From positions 62,001 to 126,000 of the forward strand of contig NZ_JABFCN010000070.1 in the NCBI RefSeq assembly GCF_013087515.1: a stretch of DNA of 64,000 nucleotides. Reading direction: 5' to 3'. Each line of letters opens with the position of its first letter. The stretch's first letter is position 1. This DNA is from Rhizobium sophorae. GTDB taxonomy: Bacteria; Pseudomonadota; Alphaproteobacteria; Rhizobiales; Rhizobiaceae. The position numbers were made by a program, and so were the translations under genes. Shown piece by piece: positions 33,139-42,588 of the stretch. The notes under the pieces were generated by a model. It had not been told where the DNA came from and ran no database searches. It worked only from the letters and a program-made list of their open reading frames with translations.

Positions 33139-33930
33139 ATGGGTTCTATGTTTAACTATCTAGCGCCATGGCGACAACAGATACCGATACTGTCCGGCAA
33201 CCGTAAAAGACGGGCTCGGCTGACGTTTGCCGAAGGCGTATTCGCTGCGGTCTACGCGATGAGCGATGTTCACGGATGTTATAAAGAACTCGTCGAGGCA
33301 CATCGCCGCATCGAGGAGGATGCTGCGCGCATTCCGGGGCCGAAGCTCATCGTCATGCTCGGCGATTATGTCGATCGCGGGCCTGATTCGAGCGCGGTGC
33401 TGGAGTTCCTGAGCAAGACTCCGCCGCCGGGGTTTCAACGTTTCGTCCTGTGCGGCAATCATGACGCCGAGCTGGTGAAGCTCTATCGCAAACCGGCGCG
33501 CATTCTTGAATGGCTCGGCTTTGCCGGAACGGAGACGCTGCACTCATACGGTATCGATATCGAGTATCTGCTGCAGTCGGCGGCCGGAAGCGAAACAATC
33601 GCCCGCGTCATTCGCAACATGATACCCGAGCGGCATATCCAATTTCTGGAATCGCTGCCGGTCATGCTGCGGATGGGAAGGATCCTCTTCGTTCATGCGG
33701 GCATCAGGCCGGGCATCGACCTCAAGAGGCAGAAAGACAGCGACCTTATGTGGATCCGTCAGCCCTTCCTGGATGAAGGGCCGCAGCTTCCTGTCCTCGT
33801 GATCCACGGCCACACCCCGGCGCGAATCCCGACATTCGGTCCGCAACGCATCGGTATCGACACTGCGGTTTCGGCGACGGGCCGGCTGACTGTGCTGACA
33901 ATAAAGGGGACACGGGTCGGAATTCTTTAA
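33139..33930 (+). CDS. Calcineurin-like metallophosphatase (PPP type)
   Basis: 263 aa. All metal-binding motifs of PPP-type phosphatases are seen: MSDVHGC, GDYVDRGP, GNHD, HAGIRPG and HGHTP. Related bacterial proteins (PrpA/ApaH-like) dephosphorylate proteins or dinucleotides. The first 35 residues are not conserved, so the true start may be slightly downstream. Single gene. Confidence 0.85.
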   Translation: MGSMFNYLAPWRQQIPILSGNRKRRARLTFAEGVFAAVYAMSDVHGCYKELVEAHRRIEEDAARIPGPKLIVMLGDYVDRGPDSSAVLEFLSKTPPPGFQRFVLCGNHDAELVKLYRKPARILEWLGFAGTETLHSYGIDIEYLLQSAAGSETIARVIRNMIPERHIQFLESLPVMLRMGRILFVHAGIRPGIDLKRQKDSDLMWIRQPFLDEGPQLPVLVIHGHTPARIPTFGPQRIGIDTAVSATGRLTVLTIKGTRVGIL

Positions 33931-33936
33931 ATCGGT

Positions 33937-33982
33937 GAGTATGATGTCGTCCGAAACGCTTACATTTTCGGGGTCATGCTCC
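33937..33982. repeat. Second copy of the AGCATGATG palindromic repeat
   Basis: GAGTATGATGTCGTCCGAAA ... TTTTCGGGGTCATGCTCC is a diverged, slightly shorter copy of the palindrome at 1151-1200, inserted between the metallophosphatase stop and the rkpK terminator. Confidence 0.7.
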
Positions 33983-34014
33983 AAACCAAACGCCGCGGAT
34001 TATGCTCCGCGGCG
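33983..34014 (-). terminator. Terminator of rkpK
   Basis: Reading the minus strand, CGCCGCGGA-GCATAA-TCCGCGGCG is followed by TTTGGTTT, about 30 bases after the rkpK stop. Confidence 0.7.
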
Positions 34015-34044
34015 TCAGGACGATCAGATGTTCAGGAGCCTATC

Positions 34045-35373
34045 TCAGGCGCCAGTCGCTTCGTGATAAAGGTTGGTGCCGATGCCGGTATAGGTAAAGC
34101 CGTGTTTGCGGACTTCGTCACTGCGGTAGATATTGCGCAGATCGACGAGGATCGGAGCGCGCATCGACTGCTTCAGGCGATTGAAATCGAGCGCGCGGAA
34201 CTGGTTCCATTCGGTGACGATGACAAGCGCATCCGCACCAGCAGCCGCTTCATAGGGACCGCTCGCATATTCGATGTTGTCGATTACTTTGCGGGCGTTT
34301 TCCATGCCCTCGGGATCGTAGCCGACCACTTGCGCGCCGTTGTCCTGCAAGGTCTGGATGACTGCGATCGCCGGGCTGTCGCGCATATCGTCGGTGTTCG
34401 GCTTGAAGGTCAGGCCGAGGATCGCGATCTTCTTGCCGCGAATGTCTCCGCCGACGGCCGAAATGACTTTTCGTCCCATCGCCCGCTTGCGGTTGTCGTT
34501 TATCGAGATCGTCGTCTCGATGAGACGCATCGGCGCGTCGTAATCCTGCGCCGTCTTGGCAAGGGCAAGCGTATCCTTGGGGAAGCACGAACCGCCGTAA
34601 CCGGGGCCGGCATGCAGGAACTTGGAGCCGATACGCCCGTCGAGACCGATTCCGCGCGAAACGTCCTGGACGTTAGCGTCGACCCGTTCGCAGAGATCAG
34701 CGATCTCGTTGATGAAGGTAATCTTCATCGCGAGGAAGGCATTGGCCGCGTATTTGATCAGTTCGGAGGTGCGGCGGGTGGTGAAGACCAAGGGCGCCTG
34801 GTTGAGATAAAGCGGGCGGTAGACTTCGGTCATGGTTTCGCGCGCCCGGTCGTCGTTCAGGCCGACGACGATACGGTCGGGACGCTTGAAGTCTTCGATC
34901 GCCGCACCTTCACGCAGGAATTCCGGATTGGAAACGACGGCGACATCCGCCGCAGGATTGGTTTCGCGCATGATGCGCTCGACCTCGTCTCCCGTGCCGA
35001 CCGGCACCGTCGACTTGGTGACGATAACGGTGAAGCCTTCCACATAGGTGGCAATCTCGCGTGCGGCGGCGTAGACATAGGAAAGGTCTGCGTGGCCGTC
35101 GCCGCGCCGGGACGGTGTGCCGACTGCGATGAACACGACATCGGCGCTGCGGACACTTTCGCCGACATCCGTCGAAAACGACAGCCGGCCAGTGCTGGTA
35201 TTTTCCGCGACCAATTGCTCCAGACCTGGCTCGTAGATCGGAATGCGGCCTTCGCGAAGGGCTTCGATCTTACTCAGATCCTTGTCGACGCAGATGACGT
35301 CGTGGCCGAAATCCGCAAAGCAAACGCCTGAAACGAGGCCGACATAGCCTGATCCAATCATCGTGATGCGCAT
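34045..35373 (-). CDS. rkpK: UDP-glucose 6-dehydrogenase
   Basis: 442 aa. NAD-binding GSGYVGLVSG (7-16), YEPGLEQLV, VVSNPEFLREG and the catalytic cysteine C263 in GGSCFPKDT. It makes UDP-glucuronate from UDP-glucose, the precursor of glucuronic acid in EPS and, through LpsL, of galacturonate in LPS. Known as rkpK, or exo5 in R. leguminosarum. It lies at the left border of the pss locus. Confidence 0.95.
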   Translation of the reverse strand: MRITMIGSGYVGLVSGVCFADFGHDVICVDKDLSKIEALREGRIPIYEPGLEQLVAENTSTGRLSFSTDVGESVRSADVVFIAVGTPSRRGDGHADLSYVYAAAREIATYVEGFTVIVTKSTVPVGTGDEVERIMRETNPAADVAVVSNPEFLREGAAIEDFKRPDRIVVGLNDDRARETMTEVYRPLYLNQAPLVFTTRRTSELIKYAANAFLAMKITFINEIADLCERVDANVQDVSRGIGLDGRIGSKFLHAGPGYGGSCFPKDTLALAKTAQDYDAPMRLIETTISINDNRKRAMGRKVISAVGGDIRGKKIAILGLTFKPNTDDMRDSPAIAVIQTLQDNGAQVVGYDPEGMENARKVIDNIEYASGPYEAAAGADALVIVTEWNQFRALDFNRLKQSMRAPILVDLRNIYRSDEVRKHGFTYTGIGTNLYHEATGA

Positions 35374-35402
35374 ATTTCCCTCAAATCATTAGAGTAGAAC
35401 GT

Positions 35403-35421
35403 CATGCTGCGTCGCAGCATG
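35403..35421. other. Short palindrome upstream of rkpK
   Basis: CATGCTGC-GTC-GCAGCATG has perfect 8-base arms and lies about 30 bases upstream of the rkpK ATG. It could be an operator or a hairpin in the leader; no known motif is matched. Confidence 0.4.
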
Positions 35422-35643
35422 AGTTCGTCTTAGTCAATCTGGACGAAAAGACAATACCGAAGATCGCCATGGTATCCACATCGGAAATCGAACTCCGGGC
35501 ACCGCCGTTGGCCGCGCGCAGCCCCGTTGATAGCAAAAAACATAGGTTTGTGTGGGCGATATGACAAGTCGAGCCGCTCGTCAGAGCAGGCTCGACCTCT
35601 ATCCGGCAACAGGATCAATCAGTCTATGTCGCTGCCTCGGCTG

Positions 35644-36243
35644 TTACAGCCGGTACCAGACGTAGGGGTCTGTTCCCGATTGAATCTTGTCCCAGCGCAG
35701 ATCGGTATCGCGCCAGTTCTTGATGCTGCTTTTCCTGTTGTCGAGGACAAGATCGCCCATGTCGGTTCTGACGACGAGGACCGCATGTCCTTCACCGGCG
35801 GGCGTATATGCCGTCGCGATCCGCAAAGCGCGCGACGACCAGCCCATCGCTATCAGCCGGCTGCGTTTGGTCAATGCGAAATCTTCGCAGTCGCCGCTGC
35901 GCACATTCACCTTCCAGACGTCGCCATTCAGTTCGTTGCGAGAGTCGTTCCGGCCGATCATCGTACGATTGACCGTGCTGTTCACGTTTTTCAGCTGCCG
36001 CATCTGCTCGTCGGTGAGCGCAACGACCGCAAGACCATTGTTATCGCGGCATTCGGCCGGGTTCTGGGCGCAGAACAGAACCTGGGCGAAAGGCGGAATG
36101 ATCTTGCCTTTTTCAGAGATATAACTGACCGCCGAATTACCGGTCAGACCGCGGGCAAAACCTGCGGGGCCGGCGGCGAATGCCGAGCTCGCATTGCCTG
36201 CTGTAAGGGCCAGTGCCAGAAGTGTAACGAATGTTTTCTTCAT
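35644..36243 (-). CDS. Bacterial transglutaminase-like cysteine proteinase (BTLCP)
   Basis: 199 aa with a signal peptide (TFVTLLALALTAGNASSAFA). The catalytic triad is visible: C119 in GDCEDFALTK, H153 in GHAVLVVR, D168 in LVLDN. BTLCP proteins are periplasmic and in several bacteria cleave adhesins or regulators under c-di-GMP control (LapG relatives). Here it sits between rkpK and the EPS genes and may act on a surface protein; that link is inference. Confidence 0.88.
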   Translation of the reverse strand: MKKTFVTLLALALTAGNASSAFAAGPAGFARGLTGNSAVSYISEKGKIIPPFAQVLFCAQNPAECRDNNGLAVVALTDEQMRQLKNVNSTVNRTMIGRNDSRNELNGDVWKVNVRSGDCEDFALTKRSRLIAMGWSSRALRIATAYTPAGEGHAVLVVRTDMGDLVLDNRKSSIKNWRDTDLRWDKIQSGTDPYVWYRL

Positions 36244-36550
36244 CTCTTAAATCCCCGTCAGGACAACCGATTGAGATCAGGCTTGCCTTTTTTCTCGGTC
36301 AATGGCATGGCGATTTGGTGATCTGCCAAGTATTGGGCGCAGAATATCTGTCCCGTTTCTGCTGCTTGGAAGGAGCATAAACAGGGCTTGTCTCGATTGA
36401 TTTAAACGTTTCGCGACAATTTTAAATGATGTGGAATTCTGTTGCACTTTAACACGCAGGCGCTTGATATGCAACTTATGTTAGTACGGGAATATTGTGC
36501 GTACTGGTTGTGGACGCCTCATTCCCGCTGCTGCTGGTGAGCGAATTCAA
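36244..36550. other. AT-rich divergent promoter region of BTLCP and pssT
   Basis: It is visibly AT-richer than the flanking genes (for example around 36400-36500). It should contain both promoters, but I see no clear -35/-10 pair or known operator. Confidence 0.4.
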
Positions 36551-37975
36551 ATGTTATCCAAACTCATCAACAGACAGATCTTGCGGGAGGTGATCCTCGT
36601 TGTCTTCATTGGCCTGGCGATATTGACTTCTATTCCGTTCGGAAGCGTCACGCCATTTCCCTTCGCCTTCGCTGCGATCGGAATGTTTATGCTGGCGATT
36701 ATTTCCGCGCTGTTGTTCGGGGAACCGGGGCAGACCAGATCGGTTTTCAGCATCGCTTTGTTTCTGCTCGTCGTGCTGACTGGCTGGACGTTCATCCAGA
36801 CCATCGAACTGCCTTCCAACTGGTTGGCTAATCCTGCCTGGAATGCTGCGCGTGATCTAGCAGGTGTCCAGTACGCAGCGATCTCAGTCGAACCGGCCGA
36901 CACGCTGGCGTCGATCCTCTGGATCGCCCTGCCTTTCGTCACTTTTCTGACCGGGCTTCTCTTGTGCGATACCGATCAGCGCGCGCGGAAAGTGCTGACA
37001 GGCCTCGGGCTTACGGCGGGCATTGTCGCTGTTTTCGGCCTGCTGCAGTTTTTGCTGTTTCCCAACATCCTGATCGTCGTGGAGAAACGCGCCTACCTCG
37101 ACAGCCTGACCGCGGTCTTCGTCAACCGCAATACCGCCGCGACCTTCCTCGGGCTTGGAACGCTGCTGATGCTGACTCTGGTCAGGGACATTACCCGAGC
37201 CTATTCGAACTATCCGCCCGGCGAGCCGGGCCGAAACGCGCTTCTCTTGAGATCGTGGATCTATATCCTGCTCTTATGCGCATGCTTCACCGCGCTGATG
37301 CTGAGCCGCTCGCGCGCAGGGATATTTGCGACCTTTGTTGCCGCTCTTATCTATTTTCCATGGCTTGTCATCAATTGGAACGGCTCGAGGCGCCATCTGA
37401 GACCGGCGCCAAGATGGCGTTCGATGCTGAAGCTCCTCTCGGCGATTGCTTTCGTCGTGCTGCTGCTGACGGTGTTTGCGGGCCAGGCGATTTTGCGCGC
37501 GCAAGAGCGGCGACTCGAGGATGATGATCGGTTTTGCATTCTGCCTGGCATATGGCGTGCCATTTCGGATCATTGGTTAACGGGAACGGGGCTCGGAACC
37601 TTCCGGACGGTGTTTTCCGCCTACCGCGATCCGGCTTGCGGTATTTTCGGGGTCTTCGACCGCGCGCATAATTTCTATCTCGAAGGATTTTTGGGCCTCG
37701 GAATATTGTTCCCGATTGCGACGGTCCTTGCCTTCTCGGTGCTTGCCAGAGTGTTCCGGCGCGGGTTCGCCCAAAGACGGCGTCTCAGGCATTATGTTCT
37801 TCTTGGCCTGGCGGCGACTGTTTTGGTCGCCCTTCATGCGGCGGTCGATTTTTCGTTGCAGATACCGGGTTTTGCGGTGTTTTACTCCGCCTTTCTGAGT
37901 GCGGTTGTCGCGATATGCCTCGGGCGTAGCAACGGAGAGGCGGACATGGCATATGAGCGGCCGTTAACCACGTAA
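36551..37975 (+). CDS. pssT: PssT-like EPS polymerase (Wzy/O-antigen ligase family)
   Basis: 474 aa from the ATG at 36551. About ten to twelve hydrophobic helices with a large loop carrying the Wzy_C-type pattern (NRNTAATFLGLGTLLMLTLV, LSRSRAGIFATFVAAL, GTGLGTFRTVFSAYRDP, DRAHNFYLEGFLGLG). It would join lipid-linked EPS repeat units at the periplasmic face of the inner membrane. The following genes match pssN, pssO and pssP, the known R. leguminosarum order. Confidence 0.8.
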   Translation: MLSKLINRQILREVILVVFIGLAILTSIPFGSVTPFPFAFAAIGMFMLAIISALLFGEPGQTRSVFSIALFLLVVLTGWTFIQTIELPSNWLANPAWNAARDLAGVQYAAISVEPADTLASILWIALPFVTFLTGLLLCDTDQRARKVLTGLGLTAGIVAVFGLLQFLLFPNILIVVEKRAYLDSLTAVFVNRNTAATFLGLGTLLMLTLVRDITRAYSNYPPGEPGRNALLLRSWIYILLLCACFTALMLSRSRAGIFATFVAALIYFPWLVINWNGSRRHLRPAPRWRSMLKLLSAIAFVVLLLTVFAGQAILRAQERRLEDDDRFCILPGIWRAISDHWLTGTGLGTFRTVFSAYRDPACGIFGVFDRAHNFYLEGFLGLGILFPIATVLAFSVLARVFRRGFAQRRRLRHYVLLGLAATVLVALHAAVDFSLQIPGFAVFYSAFLSAVVAICLGRSNGEADMAYERPLTT

Positions 37976-38263
37976 AGTTTAAAAGGATGGATTTTAATAA
38001 GATTTTCGGAAAAGATCGATTGTGCAGGTGCGAACGGTTGACTCTGAAACCCTAGAAATTTTATAGCGGGTCCAGCCTTCGGATTGTTGCGACGCAAAAA
38101 AGTCGGACCGAAGTCGTTTTTCGCTTCCTAAAAGGCTGGGCGTTGCCAGCCTGCCACAGTTAGGGGAATGTTAATCGGCTTTCAGTGTTATTGATCGGGG
38201 ATTGTCTTGTATTTTGTCAGATCGCGGGGCAGTAGCTTCAGGGGCGTAAACGCAGGGTATTCT

Positions 38264-39475
38264 ATGGGTTGTTCTCGTATCGGTAGTACACGCGTCGCCA
38301 TTGTTGTAGCGCTAACGACTATATTGGCAAGCTGCACGTCGTTGCCAAGATCCGGTCCCGATCACAAAGACGTTGATCGAGATGCAGCGGTGAAAGTGAC
38401 AACAAAGGAACGTCGCGTCGGTATCGATTACGCCCTTGTCGATCTCAGCAAGAACGTGCTGTCGTATTTTACCGCTCCCCAGCCGACCTCGTTTAAAGGG
38501 TTTGGTGGTGGTCGGGGCGGGGCGCCTGAAATTCCCCTCGGTTACGGCGACGTCGTCCAAGTTGCCATCTTCGAAGCTCAGTCGGGCGGCCTCTTCATTC
38601 CGTCCGATGCAGGTAGCCGACCGGGCAATTACATCTCGCTGCCAGAGCAGACCATCGATAGAAACGGGACGATCACAATTCCCTACGCGGGTCGGGTTCC
38701 GGCTGCCGGTCGCCTGAAGGAGACCGTGGAGCAGGACGTCGAGGATCGCCTGGCGAGCCGCGCGATCGAGCCGCAGGTGGTGATCACGACAACGACAAGC
38801 CGCTCCAGTCAGGTTGCTGTGCTCGGTGATGTCAACAATCCTCAGCGCGTCCAGATCAGCCCGGCCGGTGAGCGTGTTCTTGATATCATTTCCGCCGCGG
38901 GCGGTTTGACGACCAACAATATCGAAACGAATGTGACGCTGCAGCGCCGCGGCAAGACGGCAACCGTCGCCTACACTACGCTGTTGAAGAACCCTGCCGA
39001 AAATATCTATGTTGCGCCGGACGATACGATCTCGATCGATCATGAGCGTCGCACATATCTTGCGCTCGGCGCCGCAGGCGTCAGTGGCCGCTTCGATTTC
39101 GAGGAGTCTGATCTGACCCTTGGAGAGGCAATCGCCAAGGCGGGCGGACTGCGCGACGACCGCGCCGATCCGGCTCAGGTCCTGCTCTATCGTCTTGTGC
39201 CGAAGAAAACGGTTCAAGCGATGCACGTGGATACGACAAGATTTGCGGGTGAAATGGTTCCGGTGATCATTCGCGCGAATATGCGCGACCCGGCGACCTT
39301 GTTTGCTGTTCAGCAATTCAAAATGGAAGACAAGGATATTATCTATATTTCCAATTCGGACTCTGTCGAACTGGTCAAGTTCCTTGACATCGTGAACTCG
39401 GTATCATCCACTGTTTCCGGAGTGGCCGACGATGCGAATGATACCCGTAACGCGGTACAAGATCTTGGAAATTGA
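38264..39475 (+). CDS. pssN: PssN-like outer-membrane polysaccharide export lipoprotein (Wza family)
   Basis: 403 aa from the ATG at 38264 (AGGG upstream); an in-frame TTG at 38207 is less likely. Signal peptide with lipobox LASC (C24). The poly-export domain has LGYGDVVQVAIFEAQSGGLF, IDRNGTITIPYAGRVPAAGR and two SLBB-like regions (VAVLGDVNNPQRVQISPAGE, LALGAAGVSGRFDF). It forms or supports the outer-membrane export channel with PssP. Confidence 0.88.
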   Translation: MGCSRIGSTRVAIVVALTTILASCTSLPRSGPDHKDVDRDAAVKVTTKERRVGIDYALVDLSKNVLSYFTAPQPTSFKGFGGGRGGAPEIPLGYGDVVQVAIFEAQSGGLFIPSDAGSRPGNYISLPEQTIDRNGTITIPYAGRVPAAGRLKETVEQDVEDRLASRAIEPQVVITTTTSRSSQVAVLGDVNNPQRVQISPAGERVLDIISAAGGLTTNNIETNVTLQRRGKTATVAYTTLLKNPAENIYVAPDDTISIDHERRTYLALGAAGVSGRFDFEESDLTLGEAIAKAGGLRDDRADPAQVLLYRLVPKKTVQAMHVDTTRFAGEMVPVIIRANMRDPATLFAVQQFKMEDKDIIYISNSDSVELVKFLDIVNSVSSTVSGVADDANDTRNAVQDLGN

Positions 39476-39549
39476 TTGCGATAGGCGGGCAGGCATCGAT
39501 TGCGGATGATCAATGCCGCCAGCCTATATAGCGGACTTGGTGAAGGACT

Positions 39550-40260
39550 ATGGTTGTGGCAAGGTCAGGTGTTTATCGTAAGCTTGCATATAGCGGAATT
39601 GTCGTCGCGATGTCTGCCGGAATGAATTCAAGCGCTTTTGCGGCAGCTTGTTTGGGTCCGGCAAATCTGACTTCCGTCGATGTCAGCGGATTTACGGCTA
39701 GCCCGGCCGTTCTGCTCGACATGTCCGACCCGTTGGTTTTGTCATCGCGTGTTCGCGCGCTGGTTGGAAGCAGCAATGATACGTTGTTGCCTGTGATCGA
39801 GCAGGCCAAGAAGGCCAGTGCCGCACAGATGGCGGCTATCGGCTCCGGTCTCGGACGGGCCGCAAACAGCTGCCAGGTGACGGATCCGCAATTCAAGCTG
39901 GCGATCGAAAAGGCTGTTGCCGAGGCGGCGAGCGCCAATCCGAACCTGGCGCCGCTGCTTGCAGCCTTTGCAAAGGTCCTTGCCGAAGGCGGGACCGCGG
40001 CGCTCGGCCCGGGTGCAAGTGCCGCCGCCGCCGCATCCGGCATCGGTAATGACGGACAAGTTGGGCAAACCGGGCCTGGAGCGGACGATGGTACGCCGTT
40101 CGACGGCGCTACGACAACAGCGGGTACGCTGAAGGTTTCGAATGCTGGTTCGGATGATTCATCGTCGACTTCAACGACAATATTCAGCACCGGAGCGGGA
40201 GGGCAGTCGTCTACCGATCCGACGGAGTCGACGAGTCAGAGTGTCCCGGTCATACAATAG
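39550..40260 (+). CDS. pssO: PssO-like secreted EPS-associated protein
   Basis: 236 aa. Signal peptide (YSGIVVAMSAGMNSSAFAA), an Ala-rich helical middle (about 60-160), and a Gly/Ser/Thr-rich low-complexity tail (SDDSSSTSTTIFSTGAGGQS). Its place between pssN and pssP and its secreted, unusual composition match PssO of R. leguminosarum, an extracellular protein that affects EPS. Assignment rests mainly on synteny. Confidence 0.65.
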   Translation: MVVARSGVYRKLAYSGIVVAMSAGMNSSAFAAACLGPANLTSVDVSGFTASPAVLLDMSDPLVLSSRVRALVGSSNDTLLPVIEQAKKASAAQMAAIGSGLGRAANSCQVTDPQFKLAIEKAVAEAASANPNLAPLLAAFAKVLAEGGTAALGPGASAAAAASGIGNDGQVGQTGPGADDGTPFDGATTTAGTLKVSNAGSDDSSSTSTTIFSTGAGGQSSTDPTESTSQSVPVIQ

Positions 40261-40311
40261 CTGGAATTGCCCTTAGATCTTAGCACTTGACGCCTTTGTT
40301 GGAGATCGAAA

Positions 40312-42588
40312 TTGCTATCGCCAGATAAACTTACGCCGCGTATCGACCCCTCCCGCGATACCGGAAATGATGCTGATTTCATCGATTTCGACAAGCTCAT
40401 CGCAATCGCCCGGCGACAGTGGCGGATGGTTGCGGCGTGCGGTTTTGCCTTCGCCATTCTCGGCATTGTGTATGTCCTGACTTCGGTGCCTGTCTACACC
40501 GCCGACACGAGCGTGCTGATCGACCGCAGCGATAGTCAGGTGATCAACCAGCTGGCGGCTTTCGGCCAGATGGACGACGACGAAGGTACTGTCCTCAGTC
40601 AGGTCGAGCTTTTGAAGTCCGACACCATCGCCTATGCTGTTGTCGATAAACTGAAGCTCGTCGACAATCCGGTGTTCACGGCACCGAAAAGCTCGCTTTT
40701 CTCTGTTTCAACGTTGAAATCCTTCGTGAATTTTCGGTCATGGTTTGCCGATGATGCAGCCGTCGCACCCGATCCTGAAAGGAAGCGGCGAAGCGCTGCG
40801 GAGACCGTCGCGGGCAACATCGACGTCGAACGCGTCGGTCGCTCCTATGTCCTTGATGTCAGCTATACCGCGCAGTCGCCCGATCTGGCGCGTGATATCG
40901 CGGCTGCCATCGCCGACGTCTATCTCGTCGACAAGCTCAATTCGAAATACGAGGCGACACGTCGGGCCGGCCAGTGGCTGCAGGAGCGTATCGAAGAGCT
41001 CCGGCAGCAGGCGTTGGACACCGACCTTGCTGTTCAGAAATTCCGCGGCGAGCATGGGCTTGTCGAGGCCGGGTCAGGTACACTGATCAGCGAGCAGCAG
41101 CTTTCCGAGATCAATACCCAATTGATCAATGCGCAGGCCGAGACGGCGAAGGCCGAGGCAAGATATGCGCGCGTCAAGTCGATCATCGACGCCAAGCAGA
41201 CCGATGCGATCGTCACGGACGTGCTCGATAGCTCCATTTCCAACGACCTGCGCAAGAAGTATCTGGAGGCTTCCAAGCTCGAGACAGAAATCGAGGCGCG
41301 GCTCGGCCCCGATCACGTCCAGGCGGTTCGGCTTCGTGCGGAAATGGAAGAATATAAAAGGCTCATGTTCGATGAGTTGAACCGCATCGCCGAGAGCTAC
41401 CAAAGCGAGCTGCAGGTCGCGAAATCGCGGGAAAACTCTTTGCGCGACAGTGTGACACAGGCGACGGGCGTTGCCGCAACGGCTGGCGAAACGCAGGTGC
41501 AGCTTCGTGAACTCGAGCGCACGCGCGATACCTATAAGAATCTCTATCAGAGCTTCCTGACACGCTACCAGGAAGCAATTCAACAGCAGAGCTTTCCGAT
41601 TACCGCTGCCCGCATCATCACGACGGCGGAGACGCCGACGAAGCCGAGTGCTCCGAAGAGAGCTCTCGTCGTTGCTTTCGCGATGTTCGTGGGATGTGCA
41701 TTTGGATGTGGTATTGCTGCATTCCGCGAATTCAGGGATCGGTTCTTCCGCACCGGCGATGATGTCCGGGATGTGCTCGATGTCGAGTCTCTCGGTGTCA
41801 TGCCGCTGATTGAAAACAACGTCGACGATCCGACGCTTGTTGATCCAAGCAATCCACGAAGCATCGCCAGGGGCGGGAAGACGACGACCTATGTCGAGGA
41901 GCATCCGCTCTCGGCATTTGCCGAGACGCTTCGAAGCGCCAAGATTGCCATCGACCTCAGTGCTGCCGATCAGCGCTGCAAGGTCATTGGCGTCGTTTCG
42001 AGCTTGCCCGGCGAGGGGAAGTCGACGACATCCATCAATTTTGCCAAGCTCCTGGCAATGCAGGGTGCGCGTTGCCTGCTTATCGATGGCGATATGCGCA
42101 ATCCCGGTGCCACCCGGGCGATCGGCCGCCATGCCGAGGCCGGCTTGCTCGAGGCGATCGTCGACAGCCGTCCGCTCAAGGATCTGATCCTTCTGGATCC
42201 AAAAACAAAGCTCGCATTTTTGCCGACGGTGGCACGATATCGTGTTCCGCATTCGTCGGAGCTACTCGCGTCACGCGGCATGGATCAGCTTCTTGAAACG
42301 GCGCGTCAAAGCTTCGACTATATTATCGTCGACCTGCCGCCCTTGGCGCCGGTTGTGGATGCGCGCGCTATCAATTCGAAGCTCGATGCGGTGGTTTTCG
42401 TTATCGAGTGGGGAAAGACATCGCGTAAGGTCGTGCAGTCGACCCTGCTGTCCGAGCCGGAACTCTATGCGAAATGCGTCGGTACTATCTTGACCAAGGT
42501 CGACCCGTCGCAGATGAAACTCTACCGGACATTCGGTTCGAGCGAATATTACTATAAGCGTTACTCGCGATACTATACCGAAAGCTGA
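40312..42588 (+). CDS. pssP: PssP-like polysaccharide co-polymerase / BY-kinase
   Basis: 758 aa starting with TTG at 40312, supported by GGAG eight bases upstream; the next ATG is inside the first membrane helix. Wzz domain with helices at about 38-58 and 455-475, a coiled coil between, then a tyrosine-autokinase-type ATPase: Walker A SLPGEGKST (K570), Walker A' LLIDGDM (D592, D594), Walker B IIVDLPP. The tail YYYKRYSRYYTES is the Tyr cluster. It controls EPS chain length and export. Confidence 0.88.
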   Translation: MLSPDKLTPRIDPSRDTGNDADFIDFDKLIAIARRQWRMVAACGFAFAILGIVYVLTSVPVYTADTSVLIDRSDSQVINQLAAFGQMDDDEGTVLSQVELLKSDTIAYAVVDKLKLVDNPVFTAPKSSLFSVSTLKSFVNFRSWFADDAAVAPDPERKRRSAAETVAGNIDVERVGRSYVLDVSYTAQSPDLARDIAAAIADVYLVDKLNSKYEATRRAGQWLQERIEELRQQALDTDLAVQKFRGEHGLVEAGSGTLISEQQLSEINTQLINAQAETAKAEARYARVKSIIDAKQTDAIVTDVLDSSISNDLRKKYLEASKLETEIEARLGPDHVQAVRLRAEMEEYKRLMFDELNRIAESYQSELQVAKSRENSLRDSVTQATGVAATAGETQVQLRELERTRDTYKNLYQSFLTRYQEAIQQQSFPITAARIITTAETPTKPSAPKRALVVAFAMFVGCAFGCGIAAFREFRDRFFRTGDDVRDVLDVESLGVMPLIENNVDDPTLVDPSNPRSIARGGKTTTYVEEHPLSAFAETLRSAKIAIDLSAADQRCKVIGVVSSLPGEGKSTTSINFAKLLAMQGARCLLIDGDMRNPGATRAIGRHAEAGLLEAIVDSRPLKDLILLDPKTKLAFLPTVARYRVPHSSELLASRGMDQLLETARQSFDYIIVDLPPLAPVVDARAINSKLDAVVFVIEWGKTSRKVVQSTLLSEPELYAKCVGTILTKVDPSQMKLYRTFGSSEYYYKRYSRYYTES

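Noticed and set aside
33976..35331. 451-codon plus-strand frame opposite rkpK
   Set aside because: rkpK on the other strand has all dehydrogenase motifs and its own terminator; the frame is a shadow.
35430..35618. 62-codon minus-strand frame upstream of rkpK
   Set aside because: No ribosome site, no recognisable pattern and atypical composition.
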